Origin: Lingula anatina
Lineage: Eukaryota; Brachiopoda; Lingulata; Lingulida; Lingulidae
DNA length: 64,000 nucleotides
NCBI RefSeq assembly: GCF_001039355.2
Contig: NW_019775533.1
Location: forward strand, 1-64,000
Direction of reading: 5' to 3'
A program made the translations under genes and the position numbers. The notes under the pieces were generated by a model. That model was not told where the DNA came from, did no database searches, and saw only the letters and a program-made list of their open reading frames with translations. Positions 44,629 to 57,682 of the stretch are shown one piece after another. Numbering within the stretch: position 1 is the stretch's first letter; every line of letters begins with the position of its first letter.

Positions 44629-47600
44629 ATGGAAGACAGTGAGTTTAATGAGTCCTACTATTCAAATGCGAAATCCTACCTGCTGACTTGTAGTACTGAC
44701 ACAGGAGCGAACTTGTGAGTATCAACATGTAATAACCCAGTGTTTTTGCTTGTACATCTGTCATCTATAAGAAATAATTGTGTGTGTTCACATCATTCTG
44801 TGGCAGTTTATACATAATGTCCACTGTTAAATAGGTTGTGCTGAGGTTGCTATACCAGATTCGATCAGAGTTGATATTACCGGTAGCATTCTAAAACCGA
44901 GAATGAAGATTCGAGAGGATTTTTTTATTTATTGAAAGGCTCATTTAAATATGTAGATAATATCAATCATTGATACATTGGCAATACAAATGTTCTTAAA
45001 TTTGCCATGTTTTTTGCTTTTCAGTCACACAACATGACTAGACAAAAAATCCCATTTACTTTTCAAAAGTCACTTCCTCCTAAATATAATGGTAAACAGT
45101 TCTGTCGGTCCCTTAGAGGAACGCTCACTGTCAGTTTATATCACATTTTTCAGGTATGATCACTTAAGTCATCTTCTCACCAAGATTCTGATAGGCACTC
45201 CCGCAGACCCCCTGGCGACGTTAGAAGAGGACAGCAGGGACGCTAAGAAGTGCCGAGTGACCTCTGACCCCCAGCAGTTGAGAGACCAGTGGCATTTTGA
45301 TCATAAATGGAACCTGGCCTCTAAACAAATTAAATTGTTCCAAAAGGTAAAACACTACTGGGAAAGTGTTGGTCAGCATTTTGATATACATGTATCTACC
45401 GCGAGGAGTGAGAAATTTACATGCGATAAAACAATTTTACGTTAGTTTATTTTCCGTAAGAGCAGTTTGCCCTGTAGTTGATCATGATCTTCTTTCCTTA
45501 AACCGTCTTCTATTTATTAGTCTATTTAACAATTTCCCTTTTTCTATTTACTTATTGGCGTATTTCTTGATGCACTGTAAAAAACATTATAAAGCTTTTT
45601 TATAATGAAATGTGTGAATCTCCAACCTTCCTCTACAGTTATCTCTGTTATTATCTCTATAGTTAGTGTTCACTGATCAGGGACGTAATAAAAATAGTCA
45701 AAATTATCCTACAAAATGCAATCCTTCATTCTAACCAAGAGGGAACACTATTGACATGATGAAGAAAAAGCGCTCTCCTCCTCAAACATAACATTTCTTC
45801 CTTGATTAAAACGTTTTCAACTCAGACATTTACATTGTGGATAATCCTATCGAGAAGATTCATCAGTTCCTCAGTACTTCACTAGGATTCTTTCTCACTC
45901 ATGCGTAAAAAAGGGAAAGCGAATTTCAGTGTCTCGCCACAGAAATATTCCCCTTTCCTTTATTATGTAACACTATATTTTTAAAATTCCAACTTAGAAA
46001 TTACAGTTAACAGATTATGTCTTGCAGTAGGAGGGCTGTAGGTTCCTTAATGTTTTACTCTATTCCCCCCCCCCCCTCTCTCTCTCTCTCTCTCTGTTTA
46101 ATTGCCTCACATTATTGCTTATATCATCAGCATGATCACAATCCTAGTACCCCTGAAAGTGAAGATGAAGACATCCTCCCCAATCTGATGCGGATTGCCC
46201 ATTACTTCGAGCTGTCGGGAGAGGGAATACAGCGAGAGGAAATGTTCCGAATATGGCTTGCTATGAACCAGTTTTTGTCCTCGGAACTCTACCCCATAGA
46301 AAACATTCGCCTTTGGGGGAAAGTGCTTGGGACCCGCAGGAACTATATAGTCCTGGAGGCAGAGCTGTCGGAGACAGAAGACGAAGAAACAAATTTGGAA
46401 CAGGTGGGTCGGTGAATGTTGCGTTACAAAAGATATTTGTTTCAGCGTTTTTGCACCTACTTGAAAGCACTCCATTCCCTCCACTCCATTTTTAATAATA
46501 ATTATTTTGATGTATTTCAGTAGCTTACATGTACATCATAGTATATATTCTTGTCTCTGTTCAGACGTCAACTCCACTGAACTCTCCAGTGAACTGCCAG
46601 GGCGGCACACAAGATACAGAGTCAGGTACAGGTTCCCGTTGCTTTATAACTCCTATTTACTTCTATTTCTTTTTTTTCATATATTAACTTTCATGTGTTT
46701 TTTCTATTAATTTATCAATTTTGTAAAGGTGATTTCCTTTTCCCAACAATTTCTTTTCGTGGTGTTTATAAACGCTATGCTAATTCTAATGTATGCATGT
46801 GGTTAAACCACATGTGTGATTATGATTCGTTGCCCTTGGTCTTCCACATACAGTTAGAACACACAAAATAATATATACATAAATACCTTTTAGAATACTG
46901 ATGTCCGGTAGGTGTACCAATGTATTTGCCACTCTGGTAATATGGTCTCGTGACATAGAATTTCTCGGTGAAATTGTCATGCACAACATGATTGTAAAAT
47001 ATCACTGTTTAATAGTTCATGTTCAAAACCTCGTAGTCATGGTTCCCTGTGTTCTATTGAAGATATAGACTCGGATGTGATACCTACCACGATCTACAGA
47101 CCCCCTCCTGTAATCCCAGCAGAGCAGAGTGGAACAGGGGTCAACAAGAAGACGTACTTTGTGTGCAACGAGCGTACGTATTGTAAACGTTTTGTTTTGT
47201 ACGATAAAAACGCGTGGGTATTGTTTTTGTAACTTGTTATATTACATCGTCGTGCTAATGAAGGAAGCAAATAAAAGTACTACTGCAATTAATTTTACGA
47301 TGGTGGTTACAAACCTCAATTATACTGTAGAATACAAGTGCGTCAGTATGAATATCAAAGATATTAATGCTTTTAACAATTTCCCAAAATCATATTTTCT
47401 ATGTCTACATATTCTGCAAAGCTACTTATCGGTCTTAATTAAGACCTTAAATGCTATTTTTAAAAACAAAATAAAATTATTTGATGTCAATATTTCCTTC
47501 TGAAATTGACGGGAAGATGGCCATGATAGTCAAAATGACCAGTTAGAACAGGGAATTATATCCGATATAATTACCTGGTTAGAACTAAATTAACTCTGTG

Positions 47601-48504
47601 GCATAAAACATTGAATAAATGCGCAGCGACATGTCGAGTTATGATGCGTGAGGAGGAGAAAGTTGATCTTAACAATAGAAATTCGATTTGGCGGGGAAAC
47701 CTCAGATAGGACAGAAAAACCAATAGCTAAATACACTAATAGCTAATGGCTTAAGTCTATGGCAGGTAATTATGCAAAATAACATTTAGATGACTAGATT
47801 TCCAAACGGTTGAAATTATTGGTGGCAGTTATATTAACTTTGTTTTATTTATAGCTGGAGAGGAGTGGATCAGACTCCCTGACGTCACACCGGCCCAGAT
47901 CGTCTGCGCGAGGCAAATCAAGAAGTTTCTTTCTGGCGATGTGAACGCCTTGGTAGGTGTAATAATAAAAATAATTATTACTATTATAAAAATAATAGAC
48001 TTTATTTAAAGAGGGTAAAACATGTTAAGTGCACACACCTATCTTACTTATGGTGTTACTCCCGCCTTCGATGTCTTACATTCTTGTGATTGTGAAGTAT
48101 TTTGTTGTACATGAAGAGAGCAACACATTTATGTTTTTGCACTATAGTTATAATGACTTCCTTGTCTACATGTCATAAAAAGCTATTTTTCATAACATTA
48201 GCGCTTTCAGTTATATTTGAATGGTTCTAATTTTATACTGAAAAAAAATAATGTACTTAACACAATAGCAAGTATTTTACTCTATGAATTTTAAAACCTT
48301 TTGAAATAATAATAATACATTTAGGTGATATCAAATCCACCATTTCCTGGACACGAGATGAACTATCTGCGCGCGCAGATTGCCCGGATCTCCGCCAGCA
48401 CCGTCATATCACCCCAAGGGGTTTACAAGTTTGACGAAGAGGCAGAGGGAGAGGAAGAAGAGGGTGAATGTTCAGTAAAAGATATTATCATTTTGAAATG
48501 CTAT

Positions 48505-48543
<39 letters not shown>

Positions 48544-50319
48544 TTTGTACTTTCTCTATGCCTTAGGTAAAACTTCGGTTTCACATATCATTGACCAAAT
48601 ACTTAAATAGGACCTTTGTTATCTTGATTTAAATTTACAAAATGGGCAAAATATTTCGGCGTTTTGATATGCAAAACACTAAGCTATTAAAGTATTTTGC
48701 AGTCCTGTTTTTTAATCAACACCTGTCTTGTTCAATTCACCTTTTCTCTTGCAGGTCGCGACTCTTATGTCCCAGACCCGGACTTTGAGGGTCTTACTAT
48801 GGCCGAGCTAGCGGATCCAGAGATCCGGTATTGGGTCCATCATGTTCCCTATATTCTACCTCAGGTATAAAATATTTTTAATGTCTTCCAGGACAAATAT
48901 TTGCTAAAAAGTTCCAAATCAAATCCAATTATTCTCTTCAGGAATTAGCACACAAAAGTAATGTCCATTATTTTTAGGGTCGGACAAAGTGGTTCAATCC
49001 CGTCCACCTGAAACACCAAGAAGAAATGGACGAGGGCGAAGAAGAAGACGAAGAAAGAGAGGAAGCAGATGAACCTGAGCCAGAAGTTGGGCCACCCCTA
49101 TTGACTCCAATACTGGAAGATGAAGGTATTACTAGACTGTAGACGTGGTGATAATGGTAAAATATTTTTCCAAATGAAACAACATTAGACCAATTCGTTC
49201 GTGCTGCCTGTCTATGTGTTGCAAAAAGCTGTTGTGTCCCTGATATTGAGGTAGAAGTTTACTGGAAAAGAGAGATGAACAAGGGAGATAAGAGATTATT
49301 AAATATCGTTATTTTTTTTTTATTTCTTTATTTTTTTTATTATTTTTATTATTATTAATATCATTATTTTTTTTTTGCTTGCCCCGGTTGATCTGCATAC
49401 CAAAGAGATTAAAAAGGTTGAATAAGGGGAAACGACGGCGCAAGTGGTCCTGCGTGCCCAGTGGAACAGTATATCTGTCATATACAAGTATAACATGGTT
49501 ATATTGTAGATATTGACGGTGCCCCGCCCTGGGTGGCTCATTACTCTACCAAACTGGTGCCGGAGTATGCCGTTGCCATCTTGCACTCGTCCTTGTGGCC
49601 GGGAGCGCACGCGTTTGCTGTGGAACAGGGAAAGTATGTTGGTGTTTCAATTTGTGTTTAAGCACAAAGTAAAAGAACGAAGGGTTACTTGTCAAGGACC
49701 AGTAATATTTCTTCATTTTTATCTTTTATATATAAATCGTTTCTATTTAGTTGAGGTAATTCAGACTTGATCACCACAGTCTGCGATGCTAGTTCTGGTC
49801 ATACACCAAAATTTAAAGCTGTACTATAAAGCTGTTTGTAAATTGGTTCAATAACTGGCCACTATTCCTGCTTTGGCCCAACTGATAGTTAGGCATTGCC
49901 GCACGAAGGGCCAAAGGCTTAAAACATTTTGGCACACATTATATCTTTACGTTTGCATTGAAATTTATAAATGGGGAAAATACCATGCATGTGCTTCTAA
50001 ACCAAGAGATACCCTGCTGGATAACAAAACTAATGCTGGGGACTTTAAAAATGATTAAAATGAAAATGTTTTCTCTCTCAGGTATTTTGAAAACATTTAC
50101 ATTGGTTGGGGCATGAAATACACGGCCACGCATTTAGAGCCAGTGCTGCCTCCTCTTCCTCAGTTGGAGTTTCCAAGTGGACCGGAAACCACCGAAGACG
50201 AAGACCCAACACCTGAAGTCGAGGCTGCGTGGAGGAAGAGGCAACAGGAGTGGGCAAGAAAGATGGAAGAAGAGGCCGAGGCGGCAGAGGAAGAGGAATC
50301 AGACGAGGATGATTATTAG
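44629..50319 (+). CDS. RSPH4A/RSPH6A: Radial spoke head protein 4/6 homologue, 11 exons
   Basis: Join 44629-44714, 45154-45346, 46131-46403, 46565-46625, 47069-47173, 47855-47952, 48325-48463, 48755-48864, 48978-49125, 49510-49633, 50082-50319. All junctions use GT/AG and phases close exactly to 524 residues. It matches the radial spoke head RSP4/RSP6 family throughout: [12 protein letters not shown] near the start, [96 protein letters not shown] and [20 protein letters not shown]. The protein sits in the head of axonemal radial spokes and helps control ciliary beating. It is shorter than the human paralogues (about 715 residues) because the N-terminal extension is absent. The tail is strongly acidic ([15 protein letters not shown]). 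One gene may stand for both vertebrate paralogues. Confidence 0.95.
46067..46095. repeat. Poly-C plus (TC)n tract in radial-spoke intron 2
   Basis: A run of C followed by TC repeats, about 40 nt upstream of the acceptor of exon 46131-46403. It may act as part of the polypyrimidine tract. Confidence 0.85.
48503..48546. repeat. (TTTA)n microsatellite in radial-spoke intron 7
   Basis: About eleven TTTA units. Confidence 0.9.
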
Positions 50320-50350
50320 CGATTCTCATAGCTTCTGTAGATCGTTTCAA

Positions 50351-50356
50351 ATTAAA
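50351..50356 (+). terminator. Possible poly(A) signal of the radial-spoke gene
   Basis: ATTAAA, a common variant signal, 31 nt after the stop codon at 50319. Confidence 0.35.
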
Positions 50357-51009
50357 ACACACTATGATTTTCGGTTAATTATCTTTATTTCTCTCGAATA
50401 CACGCAAATACATGGGCAGCTGTGTTTCCAATTAAGGATCGAGTACTTTTACATTTTAAAAAAGCCCAAGTGAGATAACTTTTTTTAATCTCAATATTTA
50501 TTTTAAGTGGTATGTATTATCCTTACCCTGCTATAGTCATGAATTGCGTATATGTTAAATATAAGTTAATAATAATAATGATAATAAAAATATCATGAAA
50601 ATTAAGGCAGTGCAGCACCACTGTGGAGTAGCAGTCTGGGCCAAATACTGTACTTATCAGTGTACCGGCTATCCAAACCACCAGAGCCTTAGCACCTATA
50701 TTGGTCAGATTCAAAATCCACTGGTCAAAGTCTGGCTTTGAATATAATTTATTTACAAATAAACAAAAACTAAACAAAAAAGAACAAAACACAAATTAAA
50801 CAAAAACATAAGATTATCAATAGGCCATTAATAATCAAAAGGACTGCAGCATTTAGTCTGCACATTCAAAAACGATGCGGAGTACATGTTGCAGCAGAGA
50901 AAATCCATTGGCTGACTGTTTTAAAGATATTTAATTGGCCTGGTCCGATTTTTACTGGCATTTACAGTCGGGCCAATGGTTCCCGTCGCAGACTGGAGCA
51001 TTTTTTCTT

Positions 51010-54000
51010 TTAGTTCCCAGATACCTCGCCATTCATGGCTACAAATTCTGGCGAGATGTCTTCTCGGCGCCTGTTTAAAAAGAAACCAGTGGCATATCCA
51101 TAATTCCACTGAGAACGTTTGTAACAAAAATCTGAACATAGAATATATGCACAATTCCTAAAAACGAAGACTTATATGTAAACGAGATATTACATTCAAA
51201 TTTCATTTCAAATAAGATCTTTTTTTCTTTATAATTTTGTGTAGGGCAACATGTAATTTTCAGTCCTACGTTACAATGTATATGCACTATAGCTTAAAAG
51301 ATCATACAAGTACAAAAAAGTCACGTACCCAGACAGTAAATCAACTCCAGTAAAATTGTGAATAAATCTGATCAGCTTCTGAATCACTTCTCTGTCTTCA
51401 ACACGACCGAGTGGCTCGAGACTTTCCTGGAAAAAAATTATTAACATGATAGTCATTCACGAATTTGTATTTCAACTGTGATGGCGTTGTTATTTTTCCG
51501 GACGAAATTGAATTACCGTTTTTAGCAAAGTATTATCATGTAGTTTTCATCTTGATCGACCAAACGAACATCCAACGCATTACTTAAATAATTAACGTTT
51601 TTCAGCTGTGACGACTTTGCAAAGTTGCATTTTAGAAGTTTTGTTGGAATTAAAGGTAGACATTATTCGGTTCAGCTAACTTCACGCTGTAGTATACAGA
51701 TATATAGTAATCTTTAGGTCCATTAAAAGAGACCTGAGATTAAGAGATTAAAGAGAGTATAGACATGTTTAAGTTTAAAAATTTACTTTAACATATATCG
51801 TCATTGTTAAAGAAAATTGTCTCATTTTAAAAAGTCTTATGCAACGGATGTGTTCAGATTATAAAGAGATTAAAACCATTCTGTGAATTTGTTTTACTAT
51901 GTAAATCATTTTCTCACCACTGGGTCCACTCTCAAGTCTTCGAGCTTTGGATTCTCGGGTTCCTTGTAATTTGCAATGCTGTATCTGGTGGGCATCGTCT
52001 CAATTCCGGCAGAGATGGTGAGATTCTCCTGGTCTGACCCGACCCGACTTAAAACGACCATAAAACCAACAAAAGCATTAACATAACGCAGTCTTTAAGC
52101 ATTATATCTTAAAATCATAATTATATATACAATATGTATAAAATTCCACAATAATGTTATTATACACAAGCTGAAATTTTCCTACCGTTGTTAGCCTAAT
52201 GTCAACATGATCAGACACCTTCATAAGACTGATGTGAGTAGACGTTAAAATATATATTATATATGGTATTCTGGTAAATGTTTGCCATAAGCTATCAATG
52301 GTGGGAACATTTTAGCTTGTGTTCAATAACTTTATTATTGTTGGTTTAAATTACCAAGCTAATTGTGATTTGATGTTACAGATGCATTTAAAATTGTATC
52401 AAAATTATAATGAAATTCACGAACTTGTATTGCAACTGTGATGGCCCCGTAATTTTTTCAGGCGGGAGGTCCTCTCTTTGAAAGATCAATCTCAATTTGG
52501 TGTCAATATCCTCCACGATTTTCAAAGCAAACCTGTAGACAGAAATAAAGAAATAACATATGAAATATATGTATGCAAAACATTATCCTGTCTTCATTTC
52601 AATACATTCATGTGCACTTTTCTGCTTAAAGCTAATTTGCTTTTAAGTCCAAGAACAGAACCAAGTACAGAAATTTTAATTTGTAACTGTTATCGTTAAA
52701 ATGCATTTCTGACCTACCACTTATCTACAATGTGGCCAACGATGGGTACAAAATCTTCGGTCACTGGCCTTTTCCCAAATAAATCGCCACATATGACCTT
52801 GTTGGTACCCTCACATGGGGTAAGCTCCACGGCTTGTATGGATTTGTGAAGTTCGAGGGTCATAATCCTCCCGGTTTCTCTGTGGCTGAAGGAGGTTGTG
52901 TAGTCTTGCATACTATCTTCCAGAGGTGTCTCGGTTATTTCAATGACCAGAGAGGCATGGTCGGTAGAGCTGGGATTCAAGACTACAAAACTATTTCCTT
53001 CGACCTTCAGAATCGGGACGACCACACTCAGTCCGCTGGTATACTGATCGGCATTTTCCCCTGTCAAACAAGAAACCACACCATGATCGCATGATTGTAC
53101 TACGTATGGGCTGATCGTAAGCCTATCTTGTGGTAGAATTTGGACAAGACTGAGTAATAAATAAATTGATTCAATTACAACTATGGTGAAACCAACAGCA
53201 TTACCACCCCTACAACCAGCCCCTACAACCTGTTCTAATTTTGTAAGCGTATTTTCCAAACTGCACTATTGTATATATCGTTACAACTGCTATCAATATC
53301 ATTACATTCCGTATAAAACAGGTTATAAATATGATCAAAGTAACATACTTGTGTCAGACAGGGCGTGAAGTTTCTTCATCCTACAACTGTTTGCGTTGGC
53401 AACTACGGAAACTTGAGGATTGCAACCGTTCCTTTGAAATGAATATTTTTCGTTACATATCAAATATAAAATAAATTTTCATTTGGCACATCATGGAAAA
53501 GTATCATTTGATATATGAATTATTTTGTCAAAACTTCTATACGTGTACATATACCAGTAGATCTTTACATATTATGTAATCAAAAATAACTTACGACGAA
53601 AAAATAAAAATAAAAGATAACACAATTCACAAACATGTTTAATCTTCAATTTTTATACGGTTTTTCATTTTGCATTTAGCTAGCTTTTTGGTGCTATATT
53701 TTAATTTCGGAGTGATCGAGGGTAGGCCTGTCGCTATTTCTTTATCTTAAAGTGATAAAACATATGTAGCACGATAGATGGCGCTTTGTTGTCAAAATGC
53801 TCACATGCACTCACCACAAGACAACTCTACCACGCTCCCAGAGACTTTGTAACAATTTGTTGAAAGTGTCTGTCCACGGAGGGAAAAATTTCAGCACTTT
53901 TGCCATCATTTCTGCATCATCTGCCAAGTCCCAAGGAGTGACCCCATCTTCAGCCTTTAAAAGGAATGCGAAGATTGTTGAATATCTCTTCCTTTTCACA

Positions 54001-55787
54001 ATTTACTGTCAAATTTCAATCTCCAAATAAAGTCATTCATTGGGTTTTTAAAGTGTCATCGTTAGACTAAATTGTCCTTAACAAATCTAAAAGTGGGCTA
54101 AAGTTAGATATGAAAGAAGTCCATTTTTTGTCGAAAATCATTTCACTGCACAAAAATTTAGTAATACAAAACAATGTTGTGCACTATATGCTTAAAAGGC
54201 AAAAAATGCCTTGTTTGTGCAATTATCAAGTTAAGTGAAAAGCATTCATCATATCAAATGAATTTATAAAACCTTGATTTAAAAAAAAAAAAACCAGTCT
54301 ACCTTGATTTGTAGATCAGCACCTTTTTTTACTAGCATCAAAACAATGTTGAAGTATCTTCGCTCCATAGCGTAATGGAGGGCCGTCTTGCCATGCTTAT
54401 CCCTTGCATTGATTGGTCTAGAACGCTTAAGCAAGTAGCGTATTTTACTGCAGTCTTCTCTGTAAAAATTGTTAAATTTGTATTGTATTTATTTTTTATC
54501 TAAAATGCACCCTTTTGCTTTCTTTCTTTTCAAATTAATTTAGATCACAAAAAACTTACTATAGTTTCAAAGCTCAAAACGTTAAATATATTTAAAGATA
54601 TTCCAATGAAATTGGAGATATTTTAGGAAAATGAAAAAAATAGCACAATTTTGAATTTAGTGGTTTTTTTCCACTCGATATATGAATAAACTCACTGTTT
54701 TACTGCGTCGTGAAGAGGAGTCTCACAGTCCACAGGACATTGATATATCGCCTCCAGTTGAACGCGTAGGGGGAATTGTCCTGATGTCCCAAATTCACGT
54801 GGCTAAAAGAGATAAGGGATTTTATTTAGATGTTTGATTGATAAGGAAACCAACTCGAAAAACTTGTTTGACCTAAATCTATGGGATAAGTACACTTATT
54901 TATCTAGATACTGCTACTTTACAAAATGGAATATAAATTTAGGTCACCTGTAGCTTACTTTTGACAGCTGTTCCTGATACCTGCCACTTGAAAGTCACAT
55001 TTAATCTTAAAGAGGCCGAGTCATTTATATATCTTTATTACATGTCACCTTCATAAATCAATAAATACTGCTAATCTAGTTTCATTTCCAGTGTAATATA
55101 TAGAAAGAGCAAATGCGAAGTTGATACCGGGCAACCAAAACACAAAGGCATTTACAATATTTATTTAAGTCACATTACTTTCTCCATAAATTAATATTAT
55201 ATAGTGTATTTGTATATAATTCTACAATAAGAGAGTTAGGATAGGGTAACTACAGTGTTTTGTGGATGCCAAATACTGATGCTTTAGCCATTGATTTAAA
55301 AGAGAACAAGAGAGCAATGCAAACGTGAGCGTTAAATGCAGTTTTTGAGGTAAATGGAAGCGAAACATTCACAATACTCTGTGCATATCACGTACAGACA
55401 AAGAGAAAAATTATACAAGCTGAGACTATCATAAAGATCGATCTACATCTCATCAAAGGAGCAAAAATACTAAAAACACAGCACTCTATTGGTAAGCAAA
55501 GGAAAGATGTAATTGTATAGGTAAAAGGGCCAAAAAATTAAAATTTCATCTACCGTAATAATCCTCTGTGGGTTAGCTAAAAGACATGCATACCATTGAC
55601 AATGGCGAATTAATAAGTCTTTCATTTCTTTAATTGATTGACATTTGAATGTGTTATAAAGGCTACCAAGATGATGAAAAAAGCTTACAATGTGAACTGG
55701 CGTCACATGAACTGTTCTTGCATGCTGAAACTGCCCAGTTGGATTGCTTTCCTCGGTTCCTGGTGAGATGTCGTTTGACGTATTCAT
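51010..55787 (-). CDS. Ankyrin-repeat protein, about 10 exons
   Basis: Join 55787-55689, 54802-54696, 54459-54303, 53954-53815, 53431-53349, 53060-52718, 52532-52437 (or -52425), 52047-51918, 51426-51329, 51070-51010. Phases agree and give 437 or 441 residues. Ankyrin repeats are visible at CETPLHDAVKQEDCSKIRYL, DKHGKTALHYAMERRYFNIV and EDGVTPWDLADDAEMMAKVL. After residue about 195 the sequence matches no family I recognise; it includes long beta-rich stretches such as SGLSVVVPILKVEGNSFVVL and ends FVAMNGEVSGN. No signal peptide, so probably cytosolic. The weak point is the end of the seventh exon, where the two candidate donors (GTTGCA, GTTCGT) are both poor. AATAAA for this strand lies at 50748-50753. 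Confidence 0.6.
51440..51500. repeat. Short duplicated segment, partner of 52415-52470
   Basis: About 45 bp around CAACTGTGATGGC recur at roughly 52415-52465 with about 80 percent identity. The second copy spans the end of an ankyrin-gene exon; this copy lies in the intron just before the exon 51426-51329. Confidence 0.6.
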
Positions 55788-57109
55788 CTTGCTCGGACCT
55801 GCTACGAGTATTCACTGGTACAATCATACATCATTTCATGATTATTTCTCTCAATTCAACAAGAGCTAAGTTAGAGTTATTAACTTTATTTTCTAACATT
55901 CCATTGTCTAACAGTGTAGAAACTTCTTATTAAGGGTATAAGGCTGCAACGAAGCATATAGCCGGAAAAAAATACAGTCTACTTTTAGTGTGATTATCGG
56001 TAGAGGACTTTAACCCCTGTGTTGTTTTGTTAGACACTTGAACATTGGAGCCGTATTTAATGAGATTTTGAAGCTGTTATACACTATGGGCTTTATCAGT
56101 GCTGATTTGTTTGTAAGGGATCTTTGAGGAATCGGCAAATTGAGAAGAGTTAGTTTATGAAAATATCTAAGCCATGGGTGATTAATCTGTGCCCCACATT
56201 TATGAGATAGATATCCGGAAGTCACACACACAAACATTATTCGTCTCATATAATATGCTGTTTTGGGGACATAAAGAAGAGTATGGTATAATTTCATCTT
56301 AATTGCCCTTTACTAAGACTCTTGATCAAAAATTTGTTGCAACAAGATCAACTTGTTATGCAGTATGCAGTTCAGTTGTGCAAATCTCTTAATAACTCGG
56401 TAAACAGATCAGGGGTTTTTTTCATGTCAAGCGAGGGAGTTTTATGCGACGCCGATTGATAAAATATCTTTTGAGCAGTTTGAAAAATGTATTGGGTCAA
56501 ATAACTTTATAGGAGATGTTAACTGCATAAAAATGACAAAAATGAACAATAGGCCTATTCTACATTTGTCAGCCATTTGCGTAACGGATTGCTTACCAAA
56601 ATATTTGCATAAAGATTTCTCAAAAACCATCAGTATTATAATTGTTTTCGTATGCTTTTAAAATGGACTACTTGAATAGAATTTTACATAACCAAATAGT
56701 TCTAGAGGCAATTTTTTCTACGCAGTATATCTGATATTACGAAGGACTCACCTGTAGAGATTTACCGTTTACGATAAAGCATACAGTTTGCGCATGCGCG
56801 ATGCTCGATGACCACGATAAAAAATTTAAAAATAGGCCTTTGTGACAGGTAAGCTAAGTCTTCGATAATTTGTAGAGACAGATGTATCAAATCAATTTAG
56901 CTTTTGATAATATAATCTAAGTTATTGCTCATGTTATACTGACTATATAGAGTTTAAAAGCGCACTACCTGTACATGAATAAGTTATTGTATGGTTGCAA
57001 TAGAACCAGACCTGACCTGGAATTCATACGCTGAATGTACTGCGTATATACAGGAGAGGTTTTGGTCAATCTTGCCATAAATATATTTGATTTAATATGT
57101 AGTTTTCAG
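55788..57109. other. Intergenic stretch between divergently transcribed genes
   Basis: 1.3 kb between the ankyrin gene (minus) and the unrecognised membrane-protein gene (plus). It holds the NRF1-type palindrome at 56789-56800. No coding sequence is supported. Confidence 0.5.
56789..56800. promoter_or_regulatory. NRF1-type palindrome between divergent genes
   Basis: TGCGCATGCGCG matches the NRF1 consensus. It is 310 bp upstream of the plus-strand start at 57110 and 1 kb upstream of the minus-strand start at 55787. It may belong to a promoter for the plus-strand gene or a shared one. Confidence 0.4.
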
Positions 57110-57608
57110 ATGGCGGATTATATGAAGACTGTTGTCCTTTTGCTGCTGTGTTTGTTGGTGTTTATTGATATCACCACGTCAGACGATTCGCAGTCAGCAA
57201 GGAGGAGGAAGTTGGCAGTAACTGATCTTGAAAAAGAAAGATGTCGCTCTCGTGCACAGCCTGGAAGAGTGACCATTGCAGTCCACTGGGCCTTAGCTAT
57301 TGTTGCATCATTAATCGTTCAGTTTGTTTTGTCCATGTCAATGCTAGTCACTTTTGTAAAGGAGTGGAGTGACGCGACGGTGAATAAGAATGGCACCTTA
57401 CAATACACGTCTGGTGGAAGCGTGTCCAAAAGCAAGTTTTTTGCCTATCATTGAATTTTCATCAACATAACTAAATTCATTATGCCTTATCAACACCGTT
57501 TTTACTGTAACGTTATCTCTTCCAGATACGGTGCTGATATCTAATTGAGTGGAATCATTAATTTCGAATTTGTTTAAATTACTATACATATTTTTTCATC
57601 ACCTTTTT

Positions 57609-57682
<74 letters not shown>

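Noticed and set aside
55550-55586. Possible 26-nt micro-exon in the ankyrin gene (CTTTTAG acceptor, GTAGAT donor)
   Set aside because: Including it puts the next exon out of the frame that carries the clear ankyrin motif. Skipping it keeps the frame.
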